Virus record (IMG/VR): IMGVR_UViG_3300036770_000744
Span: 1 to 37,961 of that record
Strand: one strand, 5' to 3'
DNA length: 37,961 nt
From: a virus
Shown: piece by piece, positions 19,290 through 27,518 of the stretch
Layout: each line of letters starts with the position of its first letter
Numbering within the stretch: position 1 is the first letter of the stretch
Program-made: the position numbers and the translations under genes
The notes under the pieces: generated by a model
The model's input: only the letters and a program-made list of their open reading frames with translations
Told to the model about the DNA's origin: nothing
Database searches by the model: none

Positions 19290-22273
19290 AGACCTAACGC
19301 CCTTCGTAGTCGCAACGAACGTCGGTTCCAAACGGCCCGTTGTTCGTCTGGATCGCCGCCAAATAACGGCTCTTTAGCCCCTAGAATACCCGCTAACGCC
19401 TCTCCTGTCACTCTACTTGCAAAGGGTGTGGCAGGTCTTCCATCGGGCGAATCGAATATAGTTACGGGCCTTAATGGAGATATATCCTCTCCCGCACCGC
19501 CTTCGCCTTTACCGCCCCCACCAGTGCCCTCACCTTCTCGACCTGCACCCGGCCCAAACCCTCCTGTGCCCGATCCCGGCCCTTCGCCTTCAGCGCCAGA
19601 GCCACTTCCAGCACCTTCTCGACCCGCACCGGGGCCTGCACCACCACCTAACCCGCCCGTGCCTGCACCCTCGTCGCCGGGTAAGCCCGTACCAAAACCT
19701 CCTTGCACTAAGTCGCCAATGACTTCGCTGCTAGGTCTGCCTCTATCACCTTCTTGTTGCGATGCACCAATATCGCTAATTCTGGTTCCGAGGGAAGACT
19801 CCGTTGCGCTTATTGCGTTTACTTGCTCCTCTAAAGTCGCTATTTCAGCGTCCAACATCTCTTGTAAATCTGGCCCCAAAGCGGTCAAAAGACCCTGTTC
19901 ACGCAATCTTTCTTGCTGTTCGAGCGCACGGGCAAGGTTATTTTCAACTTGTTCACGTTCTTTAGCGGTATCTTGCAGCCTGCTCTCAAGAAGATTGAGT
20001 TCAAAGCGCAAGGCCTCTTGTAGCGTGCCGGGAGTAGCGCCGCCGGGTGTGCCACTGGCACCTTCTGCGCCTTCCGCACCCGTTGCGCCCTCTTCATCTT
20101 TAGCCTTTTCGCCCGGTTGCAACGATTCTGGCTTGGGACGTGTTTCAGGTTGTTCAATGTTGCGTTGTACTTCATTGACACTGGTTGGCGTAAGCACAAC
20201 ATTGTTGTCAATAACGTCAGGATAAAAAACAAGTGCGGAAGTGTCCGATGCAAACACTCGGTCGTTATTGGGCAGCACAATTAGAGTAAATCCTTCGCCC
20301 CCAATATTGAATTTTTGGTTTCCTCGGTCATCTGTGCCAAGAAGATTAAATGGCAATCCACTGCGAGTTTGACCAAACCCACCACCGCCAATAATTGCAT
20401 AACCTTGTCCACCAGCCTCAGATGTAAATTGGCGCAAATCTATACCACTACTAGCGCCAGCAACTTGGTTATACAACCCACTTAAATAGTCTTGAGTCTC
20501 AGATATAAAACGCTGCAAATTACTACGATCAGCATCGTTGAGGTCGGGCATCATCTCAAGCGCATCTTGAGCGTTGCGCAAAGCGTCTTCAGTATTTGTA
20601 ATTTCAGCTTGCAATTCGTCTGATGGCGCAAATAATCCGCTTACGCCCTCCCCGCCAGCAACTTGCACGCCCTCGCCTGATAAACCGCCAGTTTGTAACT
20701 GGTCTTCAAGAATAGCGGCAATACGATCTGCTTCTGTTTGTGGTCGCTCTAAACCAGATAAACCTGCTTGCAGAACAATGCTTGGGCCGGCAGCTTTAAC
20801 AGCATCTCCAACATCTTCCCCTCTAACTGCTGCATCTGTTGCTACTTGTGCAAACCCTTTTGCGCCATTGAAAACTGCTGTCAAGGCTTGTGGGTTTGTT
20901 GTAAGGTTCTTGCTTACGAAATCCACCGTTTTGTTAGCAGCCGCCGTTCCTACGCCACGGGCTACAAGACTTGCTCCCAATGCCGTGCCGAAGCCATCAC
21001 GATTTTGAGCGTCAGCAACAACAGCATCAGCAATTGAGCTTGCAATAATGTCTTGCGCCTGTTTTAAACCCAAACCAGTTGCATTAGCAATGTCTTGCAC
21101 GTTTTGTTCGCCACCTAACAAGGTGTTAGCAATGTCTGCGGAACTGGCAATGGCACCCCCAACAATGGCACCCGTAATCATAGACTGCTCAACATTGCCG
21201 CCCGTAGCTACGGCAATAAGCCCACTAACCCCTGAATTGACAACAGCATTACCAACAACTTTAGCTGTTGCAGTATTAGCAAGCTCAGTAGGTAAAACGC
21301 TATTACCAACCTTTGTTGCATAGTCAGCACTTGCAAATTCAGTGCCTATGTAAGTAGTGGCCGCAGCCATTGCTACTCGCTTAGGGTCAATTTCCCCGGT
21401 TGCAACATATTGCCCAAAGGCACTTCCAACCGCCGCACCGGGAACGCCACCATAGTAAGCGCCGACAATAACTGCAATTGGCTCAATAAAAGCGTTTAAA
21501 TCACGTCCAAGTAACTGTTGACCAATGGATTTGGTCTTTTCGTGAACGGGAAACAAAACCGCACGGCCTTGGGTGTCAAACTGGATGCCGAAGTTAGCAC
21601 CATCCTTAACGCCACCAAACACATCACCCCATTTATCGGCACCTGTATCACGATCTTTTGTAATCCTAAAAAGCGTTTCGTTGGTTTCTCGGTTTACAAC
21701 GAACCTTTTACCATCGTCATCCTTTTTTTCGGTAAGCTGCGCAAGACTGCCAATGCCTTTATCTGCTAATTTTTTGGCTTGCTCTGTAAATATTTTGTCT
21801 AAATCGCTTTGCCTGCCGCCGTAACGTGCTTTGGGTTCGTACTCTAGAATGGTGCCGTACATGCTTTTAAGCTGCGTAGTCAGGTTACTAACCCGATCAT
21901 CGTAGCTTGCAGGGGCAGTAGGAGTGGGTGGCGCAACATTAGATACGCCCGGAGGCACTTGTACCGTTGCTCCTATTAAGTCTTCAAACGACATTTCGTT
22001 AACAGGACTTTCAGGTAACGGAATGGTTTGAACAGGGCTAGTGAAAGACGGAGAAAGCGTAAGCGTTTGGGACGGGCTTGGCGTAATTCTAAGTGTCTGC
22101 GTTGTAGAGGGCGCAGGGATAGGTTGATTGATCGTAATGCTTTGTGGCCCTTGCGTTGCAGTGTTTGCAACCGAACCTGTTGGCGAGGGTGGCCCCATAT
22201 TTAGAAAAGGAGAACTAGAGGCCCTCTGTGCTGATGCCAAAAGGTCTTCAAAGCTAAGGTTTTGAATCGCCAT
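19286..22273 (-). CDS. Large internal virion-type protein with glycine-rich C-terminal repeats
   Basis: The 995-residue product starts M-A-I-Q-N-L-S-F-E-D-L-L-A-S-A-Q and has a second S-F-E-D-L near 94. A Pro/Ser/Thr-rich linker (20-90) follows the start. Residues about 255-480 are Gly/Ala-rich, with hydrophobic stretches (P-I-A-V-I-V-G-A-Y-Y-G-G; M-I-T-G-A-I-V-G-G-A-I) that resemble membrane-inserting segments. A coiled coil lies at about 745-830, and residues 860-940 are a Gly/Glu repeat with G-P-G-A-G-R-E-G twice. Size and setting suit a podoviral ejection or internal core protein. A tail or head-fibre role cannot be excluded. Confidence 0.6.
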   Translation of the reverse strand: MAIQNLSFEDLLASAQRASSSPFLNMGPPSPTGSVANTATQGPQSITINQPIPAPSTTQTLRITPSPSQTLTLSPSFTSPVQTIPLPESPVNEMSFEDLIGATVQVPPGVSNVAPPTPTAPASYDDRVSNLTTQLKSMYGTILEYEPKARYGGRQSDLDKIFTEQAKKLADKGIGSLAQLTEKKDDDGKRFVVNRETNETLFRITKDRDTGADKWGDVFGGVKDGANFGIQFDTQGRAVLFPVHEKTKSIGQQLLGRDLNAFIEPIAVIVGAYYGGVPGAAVGSAFGQYVATGEIDPKRVAMAAATTYIGTEFASADYATKVGNSVLPTELANTATAKVVGNAVVNSGVSGLIAVATGGNVEQSMITGAIVGGAIASSADIANTLLGGEQNVQDIANATGLGLKQAQDIIASSIADAVVADAQNRDGFGTALGASLVARGVGTAAANKTVDFVSKNLTTNPQALTAVFNGAKGFAQVATDAAVRGEDVGDAVKAAGPSIVLQAGLSGLERPQTEADRIAAILEDQLQTGGLSGEGVQVAGGEGVSGLFAPSDELQAEITNTEDALRNAQDALEMMPDLNDADRSNLQRFISETQDYLSGLYNQVAGASSGIDLRQFTSEAGGQGYAIIGGGGFGQTRSGLPFNLLGTDDRGNQKFNIGGEGFTLIVLPNNDRVFASDTSALVFYPDVIDNNVVLTPTSVNEVQRNIEQPETRPKPESLQPGEKAKDEEGATGAEGAEGASGTPGGATPGTLQEALRFELNLLESRLQDTAKEREQVENNLARALEQQERLREQGLLTALGPDLQEMLDAEIATLEEQVNAISATESSLGTRISDIGASQQEGDRGRPSSEVIGDLVQGGFGTGLPGDEGAGTGGLGGGAGPGAGREGAGSGSGAEGEGPGSGTGGFGPGAGREGEGTGGGGKGEGGAGEDISPLRPVTIFDSPDGRPATPFASRVTGEALAGILGAKEPLFGGDPDEQRAVWNRRSLRLRRALGL

Positions 22274-22274
22274 C

Positions 22275-22619
22275 TTAGGCTCCTAAACGTCGAGCAATCT
22301 GCTCATGGATAAGCAAATGTTGCTGTATCCAGTCATAAAAGTCATCTTCTTGGTTCCAGTCGCTATCAAGAAGGTTAAACGGATTGTCCAGATCAAGGAT
22401 TGTGGCAAACGACTGATGCTCAATCTGATGAATAGCCAGCCAATCGTCCAAGTCTTCTACGTCAGCATCAATAAGCGGGTAGCGTGGCACCTGAAAACCA
22501 GAGTCTTGCAAGCGTTCAGCAAAGGATTGATGCTGGATACCGTTCTCAAAGAGAAACTCATTGAGGCCATCCGGGTCGCCAAAGCGCACCTGAGACAAAG
22601 CATCCATGTTGTAAGCCAT
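22275..22619 (-). CDS. Small acidic protein with three HQ-type repeats
   Basis: The 114-residue product contains three related helical units: F-L-F-E-N-G-I-Q-H-Q-S-F-A-E-R-L, W-L-A-I-H-Q-I-E-H-Q-S-F-A-T-I-L and W-I-Q-Q-H-L-L-I-H-E-Q-I-A-R-R-L. Each has an aromatic-L/I start, histidines and a following hydrophobic face, separated by acidic D-rich linkers. Similar three-repeat proteins are found in aquatic phages near virion genes. The histidines could be structural or bind metal. Function is unknown. Confidence 0.65.
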   Translation of the reverse strand: MAYNMDALSQVRFGDPDGLNEFLFENGIQHQSFAERLQDSGFQVPRYPLIDADVEDLDDWLAIHQIEHQSFATILDLDNPFNLLDSDWNQEDDFYDWIQQHLLIHEQIARRLGA

Positions 22620-22852
22620 TACTTATCAGCTTTCTTGCGCAATTCTTGATAAATGTCGGTCAACATCTGTTTGATCTCTTTGAAGTCGTCCTTGACATCA
22701 TCCCTTTGGGCGTAGGTCTTAGGCAACTCTTCCCGTAGCTTGGCAAGATCGGTTTTAAGTTCTTTGACGGCTGACCAAAGCTCCCGGGCAAACCAGCCCA
22801 GTCCAGTAAGTCCAATGCCACCAACGAGATTAAGTAGGTCTTGTAAGGCCAC
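22619..22852 (-). CDS. Small membrane-anchored coiled-coil protein (GTG start)
   Basis: The 77-residue product has an N-terminal hydrophobic segment (L-L-N-L-V-G-G-I-G-L-T-G-L-G-W-F-A) and a long charged helix with K-E-L-K-T-D-L-A-K-L-R-E-E-L-P-K-T-Y-A and D-D-F-K-E-I-K-Q-M-L. The layout fits a small phage membrane protein (spanin-like or tail-associated), common next to tail-fibre genes of aquatic phages. I use GTG 22852, one base after the previous stop; the longer frame to 22945 lies inside the fibre gene. Its stop shares a base with the next start. Confidence 0.65.
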   Translation of the reverse strand: MALQDLLNLVGGIGLTGLGWFARELWSAVKELKTDLAKLREELPKTYAQRDDVKDDFKEIKQMLTDIYQELRKKADK

Positions 22853-22853
22853 G

Positions 22854-23603
22854 TCACACTCCGTAGTAAGGGATTTTTTTGGTTGTACCGTTAACGACAA
22901 TCGAAACATAGCCTTCAGGCACCAATGGCAACTCATCGGTTGCAAACGTAGCCGTTGCTGCCGTAGCTAAGTTAGCAAATAGGTTAGCCGTCACTGACAC
23001 ATTGGCTGCCGTAAGGTTAGCTACCTCAATTACGCCGCCGCTAATGTTGACGTTACTAGCATCTTGCGTAGACATTGTGCCAAGGCCAGAGACTTCAGCA
23101 TTGGTAATGCTTACCGTGACGTTAGAAGCGGCTGTAAGCCTGCCTTGCTGGTCTACGGTAAACGTGGCAATGGTATTAGCACCGCCGTAAGAGTCGGGTG
23201 TAACCGCAGTATTGGCTATAAAGACGTTGACGTTGGCTTCTAGGTTGCCGCCACCGCCTAATCCTGTGCCTGCTATGACATAGACATTGCTTGCGGCAGC
23301 ATTGACATTGGCAGCCGTTAGTACAACCGTGCCGACCTGCCCGTTTACAGAGCTAACAGAGTCGGTGTTATCAACTTTTTCCCAGACGCTACCGTTGAAT
23401 ATGGCCCAGTCGCCAATCTGCCAATCGGTAATACCGTCAAGGTTAGTGCTACCGGCTACGTTGACCACATAGTAGTCGCCTTGTATGCCAGTGCCAGAGG
23501 CCAAAGTAGGCGTGTTGGTAGAAGCGTTCCAAGTACCTCTGTACGTTACAGCACCTACGCCACCACCGCCTGTTACTGCAAAGCCCCCAAGCGCCTTAAG
23601 CAT
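22854..23603 (-). CDS. Tail fibre-type protein with beta repeats
   Basis: The 249-residue product has a Gly-rich start (G-G-F-A-V-T-G-G-G-G-V-G), a carbohydrate-module-like segment T-Y-R-G-T-W-N-A-S-T-N-T-P with G-D-Y-Y-V-V-N-V-A-G and W-Q-I-G-D-W-A-I-F-N-G-S-V-W-E-K-V (about 20-80), and then many short V-N-I-S-G-G-V-I / N-V-T-V-S-I-T-N-A repeats. The first part is the 'YRGTWNA...G..GDYY.V...G' module of many phage fibres, and the repeats suit a trimeric beta-helix shaft. It ends K-K-I-P-Y-Y-G-V. Host receptor binding is likely. Confidence 0.75.
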   Translation of the reverse strand: MLKALGGFAVTGGGGVGAVTYRGTWNASTNTPTLASGTGIQGDYYVVNVAGSTNLDGITDWQIGDWAIFNGSVWEKVDNTDSVSSVNGQVGTVVLTAANVNAAASNVYVIAGTGLGGGGNLEANVNVFIANTAVTPDSYGGANTIATFTVDQQGRLTAASNVTVSITNAEVSGLGTMSTQDASNVNISGGVIEVANLTAANVSVTANLFANLATAATATFATDELPLVPEGYVSIVVNGTTKKIPYYGV

Positions 23604-23613
23604 GATTTACTCC

Positions 23614-23958
23614 TTAAAGTCCATCTCCCGGCGTGATGTACAAGTCGGCAGTGCCAGAGCTTGTAATTGCCGTGAAGTAAGCATTAGGAACAAACGACAA
23701 AATCTCGTCTGTCTGCGGTAATAGTGTAAGCACTGCGGTGCTGTTTGCGCCATCGCCAGTGGGGATTACGCAGTTCGTCGTAGAATCGGCTGAAACTTGA
23801 GCATAAGCTAACCAGCAGGCCGTGTTGCTCGACAGGTTGATAACCCTATACTGGTTCCCACCTAGCGTGGTGGACGGCACCTGAACGGGCGTAGGAGGCG
23901 TTACCGCAGCAACCAGCTTGACGGTCTTACCGAGGGATGTAAAGGCGTTAATTCCCAT
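23614..23958 (-). CDS. Small beta-rich virion-type protein, paralogue of the 12574 gene
   Basis: The 114-residue product begins MGINAFTSLGKTVKLVAAVT and ends D-L-Y-I-T-P-G-D-G-L. It is beta-rich with A-C-W-L-A-Y-A-Q-V-S-A-D and V-L-T-L-L-P-Q-T-D-E-I-L. The ending and layout repeat those of the protein at 12574-12924. Proteins of this shape are common among small phage tail or head accessory proteins. It lies between the tail-fibre and the DUF4376-like genes. Confidence 0.65.
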   Translation of the reverse strand: MGINAFTSLGKTVKLVAAVTPPTPVQVPSTTLGGNQYRVINLSSNTACWLAYAQVSADSTTNCVIPTGDGANSTAVLTLLPQTDEILSFVPNAYFTAITSSGTADLYITPGDGL

Positions 23959-23959
23959 A

Positions 23960-24538
23960 TTAGGCTCCTGTTACGGCGGTTATAAGTTCTTCAATCGTCG
24001 TGGAAGCCGCAATCGCCGCCTCTTTCGCTTCACAGTCTGCAATGATCTTGGCTCGCTCTGCAACAATGTCAGCAGGGATTTCTACACCACGCTCTGCCTT
24101 GCGTACTACCACCCAGTCTGTAGCAGCCAATGCCTTGTTAGCAGAGTCTTTAGCTTGAGCAATGAACTGAGACTTTAAGCCCTTAGTCACCAGCCGTTCC
24201 GCAGAGTCAACCATTGCTGGTTCACCGTCTACCTCACCCAAGACTTTTACATACATTGGGTTTCCGTCCTCGTCTACTTCTTCCCTGTCCTCTAGCTCTT
24301 TAGGGGTGCTGATATACAGCCGAGTAGGGATACCGTTCACAAGTTGGAGGGAGGGATTCGCAGGTGTTACCCAGTAGAAGCGTTGGTCTTTCTGCTCCCC
24401 GTCTACTACCTCTACAATCCCGTTCTCAGCCTTAAACTCCGCAGATGGCCCAGAGGCAGGAAAAGAGATGTTGGGAAATAAAGGTCGGATAGACCCTGAT
24501 GTTTTTACTATTTGGTTGTCTTTGATAATTGCAAACAT
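23960..24538 (-). CDS. Tail-fibre assembly/tip-type protein
   Basis: The 192-residue product begins M-F-A-I-I-K-D-N-Q-I-V-K, with F-P-N-I-S-F-P near 22-28 and V-D-G-E-Q-K-D-Q-R-F-Y-W-V-T-P (44-59), the usual start of phage proteins that follow large tail proteins. The C-terminal half has L-A-A-T-D-W-V-V-V-R-K-A-E-R-G-V-E-I-P, which matches the 'L..TDW...R..E.G..IP' pattern of DUF4376/fibre-assembly-like proteins, then an Ala/Glu-rich helix. It could be a chaperone or a structural end piece of the adhesin encoded just upstream in the operon. Confidence 0.65.
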   Translation of the reverse strand: MFAIIKDNQIVKTSGSIRPLFPNISFPASGPSAEFKAENGIVEVVDGEQKDQRFYWVTPANPSLQLVNGIPTRLYISTPKELEDREEVDEDGNPMYVKVLGEVDGEPAMVDSAERLVTKGLKSQFIAQAKDSANKALAATDWVVVRKAERGVEIPADIVAERAKIIADCEAKEAAIAASTTIEELITAVTGA

Positions 24539-24548
24539 TTGTTACTCC

Positions 24549-26906
24549 TTAACGGGCAAGAGATATCTTAAAGGGGTTGGAAGCAAACGCCATATAAATC
24601 ATAATGTCAGTAGAGTTGTAATTTTGATCGTTTTTTCTAGCTTTGAATCCATTGCTTAATATGTCAATATCTCTGCTACTAACTTCATCTGTATCAGTAT
24701 TGGCTAGTAAAACAACACTTGCTGGATTGTATGGGTCTGTTTTGTTGTCCCAAATAAACCAGTTTGTTATTTGTGCCGTATTTTTAACCAAAATAAACGC
24801 TGGCCTAAAGCCCGTGTACACAAATGTTCCGTCCGTAGAACCATTGCCTGTGTATGACCCAAACTTGCTAAAGCCTTCCACCTCTGCGAAACAGTAGGCG
24901 ACATAGTTATTGCTTGTAGTGTTTGCGGTTGCTGTGGAATTTAAGTAAAAAACCGAGGATGTTGGTGCTGTGTCTGCCCATATTGGATCGGATGCCGCCG
25001 CATTAGTAAGATTTAACAATATCCATTGTGTTGCTCCTAGTGCGCTGTGATAAACAGCCCAGTTCCTTGTCCCATCGCCTCTATTTTTAACAATAATCAT
25101 TTTTGGCGTGGAACCTAAACCATGTCCAACAGTAGCCCCGTCTGTCGAATTGCCACTATAAGTAACAATAGAGAACCCACTTGTCGTATTGACTGAGACT
25201 GTACTGGTTATTGTTCCGTCTGTGTTAGATACGCCAGCACCGTTGGCTTTCCAGTTCCATGCGACATAGGTATCCGCAGAAGTGTTTAATTGAGCAAGCG
25301 CACCAACAGTAAAGCCGTCCGTACCAAACGCTGTTAGACCTGTGGCCTCCGCAGTCTCTGCGGTAGTGGTGTTGCTCTCAAGCTGGTTCTGAACCCCTCT
25401 AACGGCATCATAAAGCCCGTGGTCAGCCGCACCGTTTCTCTCTTTAATCCACACCCAGTCAGGCTGGAAACCTACACCTGTTACACCAAGGCTTGATCCT
25501 GTACCCGTATACAACACCGTATTAAAGTAATCATCGCCCTGCACCACCGTTGGGTCTGGTAGGTTAGTTGTAACAAGGGCTTTGAAACCTGATGGGGCTG
25601 TGTGGGCGAAGGGGCGTTGACCGAAGTTTGCAACGACTGTAACATTGTTTGCGTGAACAAAAGGACGCCAAGTTAGTCCAGATGTGATTCCTGTAATTGC
25701 ACCTTGACTGGAATTGTTTTTGTAAAAAGTAATGGATAAAGCGTCAGCATCAAATGCCACACCAATTACATCATTTGTTGTCCATGTTGCACCGTATGCA
25801 GAACCAGACCCATTAACGATTTTGTTTCCGTTAGAGTCATAGGTATACATATCACCCGAAAAATTAGTTGACATTGATGCTGTATCGCTTGCAATACCAA
25901 CAACACATCCAGGGGTTCCCGACGTAACAACAATTTCAAAATACCATTTACCAGACCTTACCCCAAGTGTTCCTCGGCAATTGTTATTTGGGTTAGTTGA
26001 ACTGCTAGTCTGCAAGTTTCCTTGTGAAAATGTTAAATTGGTTCCTGCGTCCAAAGGATTCAGCGTACAGTAATTCCCTCTTACCTCTCCACCCGCACCT
26101 GTGTCTGTGCCATACCTTGTAGGTGAGTCCACAAGAGAATCGTTACCTGCACCAGCCGCAACAGAGAAGTTGTTCAACGTCCAGTCATTGCCGTTGCCAG
26201 AGAGGTCATCACCAAGCGTGGTGGTCGAGGTATTGTCAGAGAAGTTCAGATAAAACCCGTTAGTGCCGTAGGTTCCAGCGTAGCGGATAGGCGACCATAC
26301 GCCTGTGGTTTCATCCGTTTCACCGAAAGATGATGGGGTTAGTTGCTGACCGTCAATGAAGTGGATTTCGGTCATGTAGCCGTTGAAAAAGTCAATGGCC
26401 CCATCGTAAGAGCCAATGCGATGAACAGTAGCAGTATTGAATTGGAAATTATCGTTTTGGTTTGGATATGTTGCCGTTCCAAATGCCGTAACTTGGCTTC
26501 CATTTATATAAATTTTTACTCGGTTTGTATTTGTTGCTTGTGTTGTATCTACTGCGACAACAACATGATACCAAGCCGACACATCCCGAAACACTTGCGT
26601 TGTTTCTAGTTGACAAGTTGTTACGCCACTAACACGATTAAAAAGTAAGAATGTATCTGACGAACGAAAGTCAAAATAAGCACGATTACTTGCGTCTGTG
26701 TACTGGGCCATTAATTGATGATCCGCACCTGTGGCGCACCTTTTCACCCAACCAGACCATGTAAATTTTTGACGATCTCCAGCACTCGCTGGTGTACGAG
26801 ACAGATAAGCAGAGTCAGCAGAGTTGAACCGCAGAGAGCGTTCGATTTCGTATTCGCCGCCAACAGCACCAGCAGCAGCAGATAACATTGCGATAAGGTC
26901 AGCCAT
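24549..26906 (-). CDS. Tail adhesin with LamG/concanavalin-like and SPRY-like domains
   Basis: The 785-residue product has an N-terminal concanavalin-like lectin domain (about 22-215): S-L-R-F-N-S-A-D-S-A-Y-L-S-R-T, F-T-W-S-G-W-V-K-R, W-Y-H-V-V-V-A-V-D and Y-I-N-G-S-Q-V. A SPRY/B30.2-like domain follows (about 280-435): G-K-W-Y-F-E-I-V-V...V-V-G-I-A-S...I-G-V-A-F-D-A-D. The C-terminal 340 residues carry repeats of the form G-F-Q-P-D-W-V-W-I-K and T-Y-V-A-W-N-W-K, as in phage appendage proteins of the DUF7483 type. It should bind a host-surface sugar and is likely to vary rapidly between related phages. Confidence 0.75.
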   Translation of the reverse strand: MADLIAMLSAAAGAVGGEYEIERSLRFNSADSAYLSRTPASAGDRQKFTWSGWVKRCATGADHQLMAQYTDASNRAYFDFRSSDTFLLFNRVSGVTTCQLETTQVFRDVSAWYHVVVAVDTTQATNTNRVKIYINGSQVTAFGTATYPNQNDNFQFNTATVHRIGSYDGAIDFFNGYMTEIHFIDGQQLTPSSFGETDETTGVWSPIRYAGTYGTNGFYLNFSDNTSTTTLGDDLSGNGNDWTLNNFSVAAGAGNDSLVDSPTRYGTDTGAGGEVRGNYCTLNPLDAGTNLTFSQGNLQTSSSTNPNNNCRGTLGVRSGKWYFEIVVTSGTPGCVVGIASDTASMSTNFSGDMYTYDSNGNKIVNGSGSAYGATWTTNDVIGVAFDADALSITFYKNNSSQGAITGITSGLTWRPFVHANNVTVVANFGQRPFAHTAPSGFKALVTTNLPDPTVVQGDDYFNTVLYTGTGSSLGVTGVGFQPDWVWIKERNGAADHGLYDAVRGVQNQLESNTTTAETAEATGLTAFGTDGFTVGALAQLNTSADTYVAWNWKANGAGVSNTDGTITSTVSVNTTSGFSIVTYSGNSTDGATVGHGLGSTPKMIIVKNRGDGTRNWAVYHSALGATQWILLNLTNAAASDPIWADTAPTSSVFYLNSTATANTTSNNYVAYCFAEVEGFSKFGSYTGNGSTDGTFVYTGFRPAFILVKNTAQITNWFIWDNKTDPYNPASVVLLANTDTDEVSSRDIDILSNGFKARKNDQNYNSTDIMIYMAFASNPFKISLAR

Positions 26907-27517
26907 TATTGTGAGTCCAAAGAAGCAGGCATACCGTTCCAGTTTGCCCCTGCGTCATACGAGACAAACACCAGAATATCTAAGCCATTTGCCGTCAATG
27001 AAGGCGCTAAACCGCCTGACCACGCTACGTTTGTCCATGTCTGTGTATCAGCACCACCGTTACTAAGGGCAAGCACCACACCACTTAACGTATTAGCAGG
27101 CGACGCATTGGCAAACGTCCACGTTGCATTGGCGTTAGTCGTTGCGCTATAGAAATTTGCGGTAGCTAGGCTGATCGTTACGTTGCCACTGGTAACGCCC
27201 AATGCGCTTCCCTCAATGTTGTAGAACTTGAGCTTAGGTTGGGTAGCCAGATTGCCTACAAAGTCTACAGAGACGTTTGTAAGGCTTGCATTAGCTACGT
27301 TTAGCCCATTGCTTGTGCCCGTGGTAATCGTAACGTTGGACACGCTAATGTTGTTAAATGACCCACCAGTAACCTGTACGTTAGCAAGCGTCTCTACGCC
27401 ATTGGCAATGCCGTTTATGGCGTTAGATAGACTGTTAAAGTTAGCGTCAAGCTGTGATAGCGGAATGGAGGCGGTAGCGCCTGCAAAGGTATTGGGGACG
27501 GTGACGGGGAGTGCCAT
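26906..27517 (-). CDS. Tail fibre-type protein with V-T-I repeats
   Basis: The 203-residue product begins MALPVTVPNTFAGATASIPL, includes S-Q-L-D-A-N-F-N-S-L-S-N-A-I-N-G (a short coiled trimerisation-type helix at 22-37) and a stretch of V-x-N-V-T-I-T-T-G-T-S-N-G-L repeats (50-90). The end has a small beta domain with F-V-S-Y-D-A-G-A-N-W-N. 'VP.TFA..T..IPLSQLD.NF..L' is a common start of phage tail-fibre or collar proteins, where the first 20 residues attach to the tail. It lies just after the neck genes, fitting a fibre docking to the tail hub. Confidence 0.7.
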   Translation of the reverse strand: MALPVTVPNTFAGATASIPLSQLDANFNSLSNAINGIANGVETLANVQVTGGSFNNISVSNVTITTGTSNGLNVANASLTNVSVDFVGNLATQPKLKFYNIEGSALGVTSGNVTISLATANFYSATTNANATWTFANASPANTLSGVVLALSNGGADTQTWTNVAWSGGLAPSLTANGLDILVFVSYDAGANWNGMPASLDSQ

Positions 27518-27518
27518 A

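Noticed and set aside
19428-20225. A long proline-rich open frame (265 residues) on the plus strand
   Set aside because: It is the antisense of the Gly/Glu-rich coding region of the 995-residue protein; GGN codons read as proline or alanine on the other strand. It has no ribosome binding site.
26343-26609. Plus-strand open frames opposite the late genes (for example 26343-26609, 30005-30208, 34659-34865)
   Set aside because: All lie antisense to well-supported virion genes and lack ribosome binding sites or family features.
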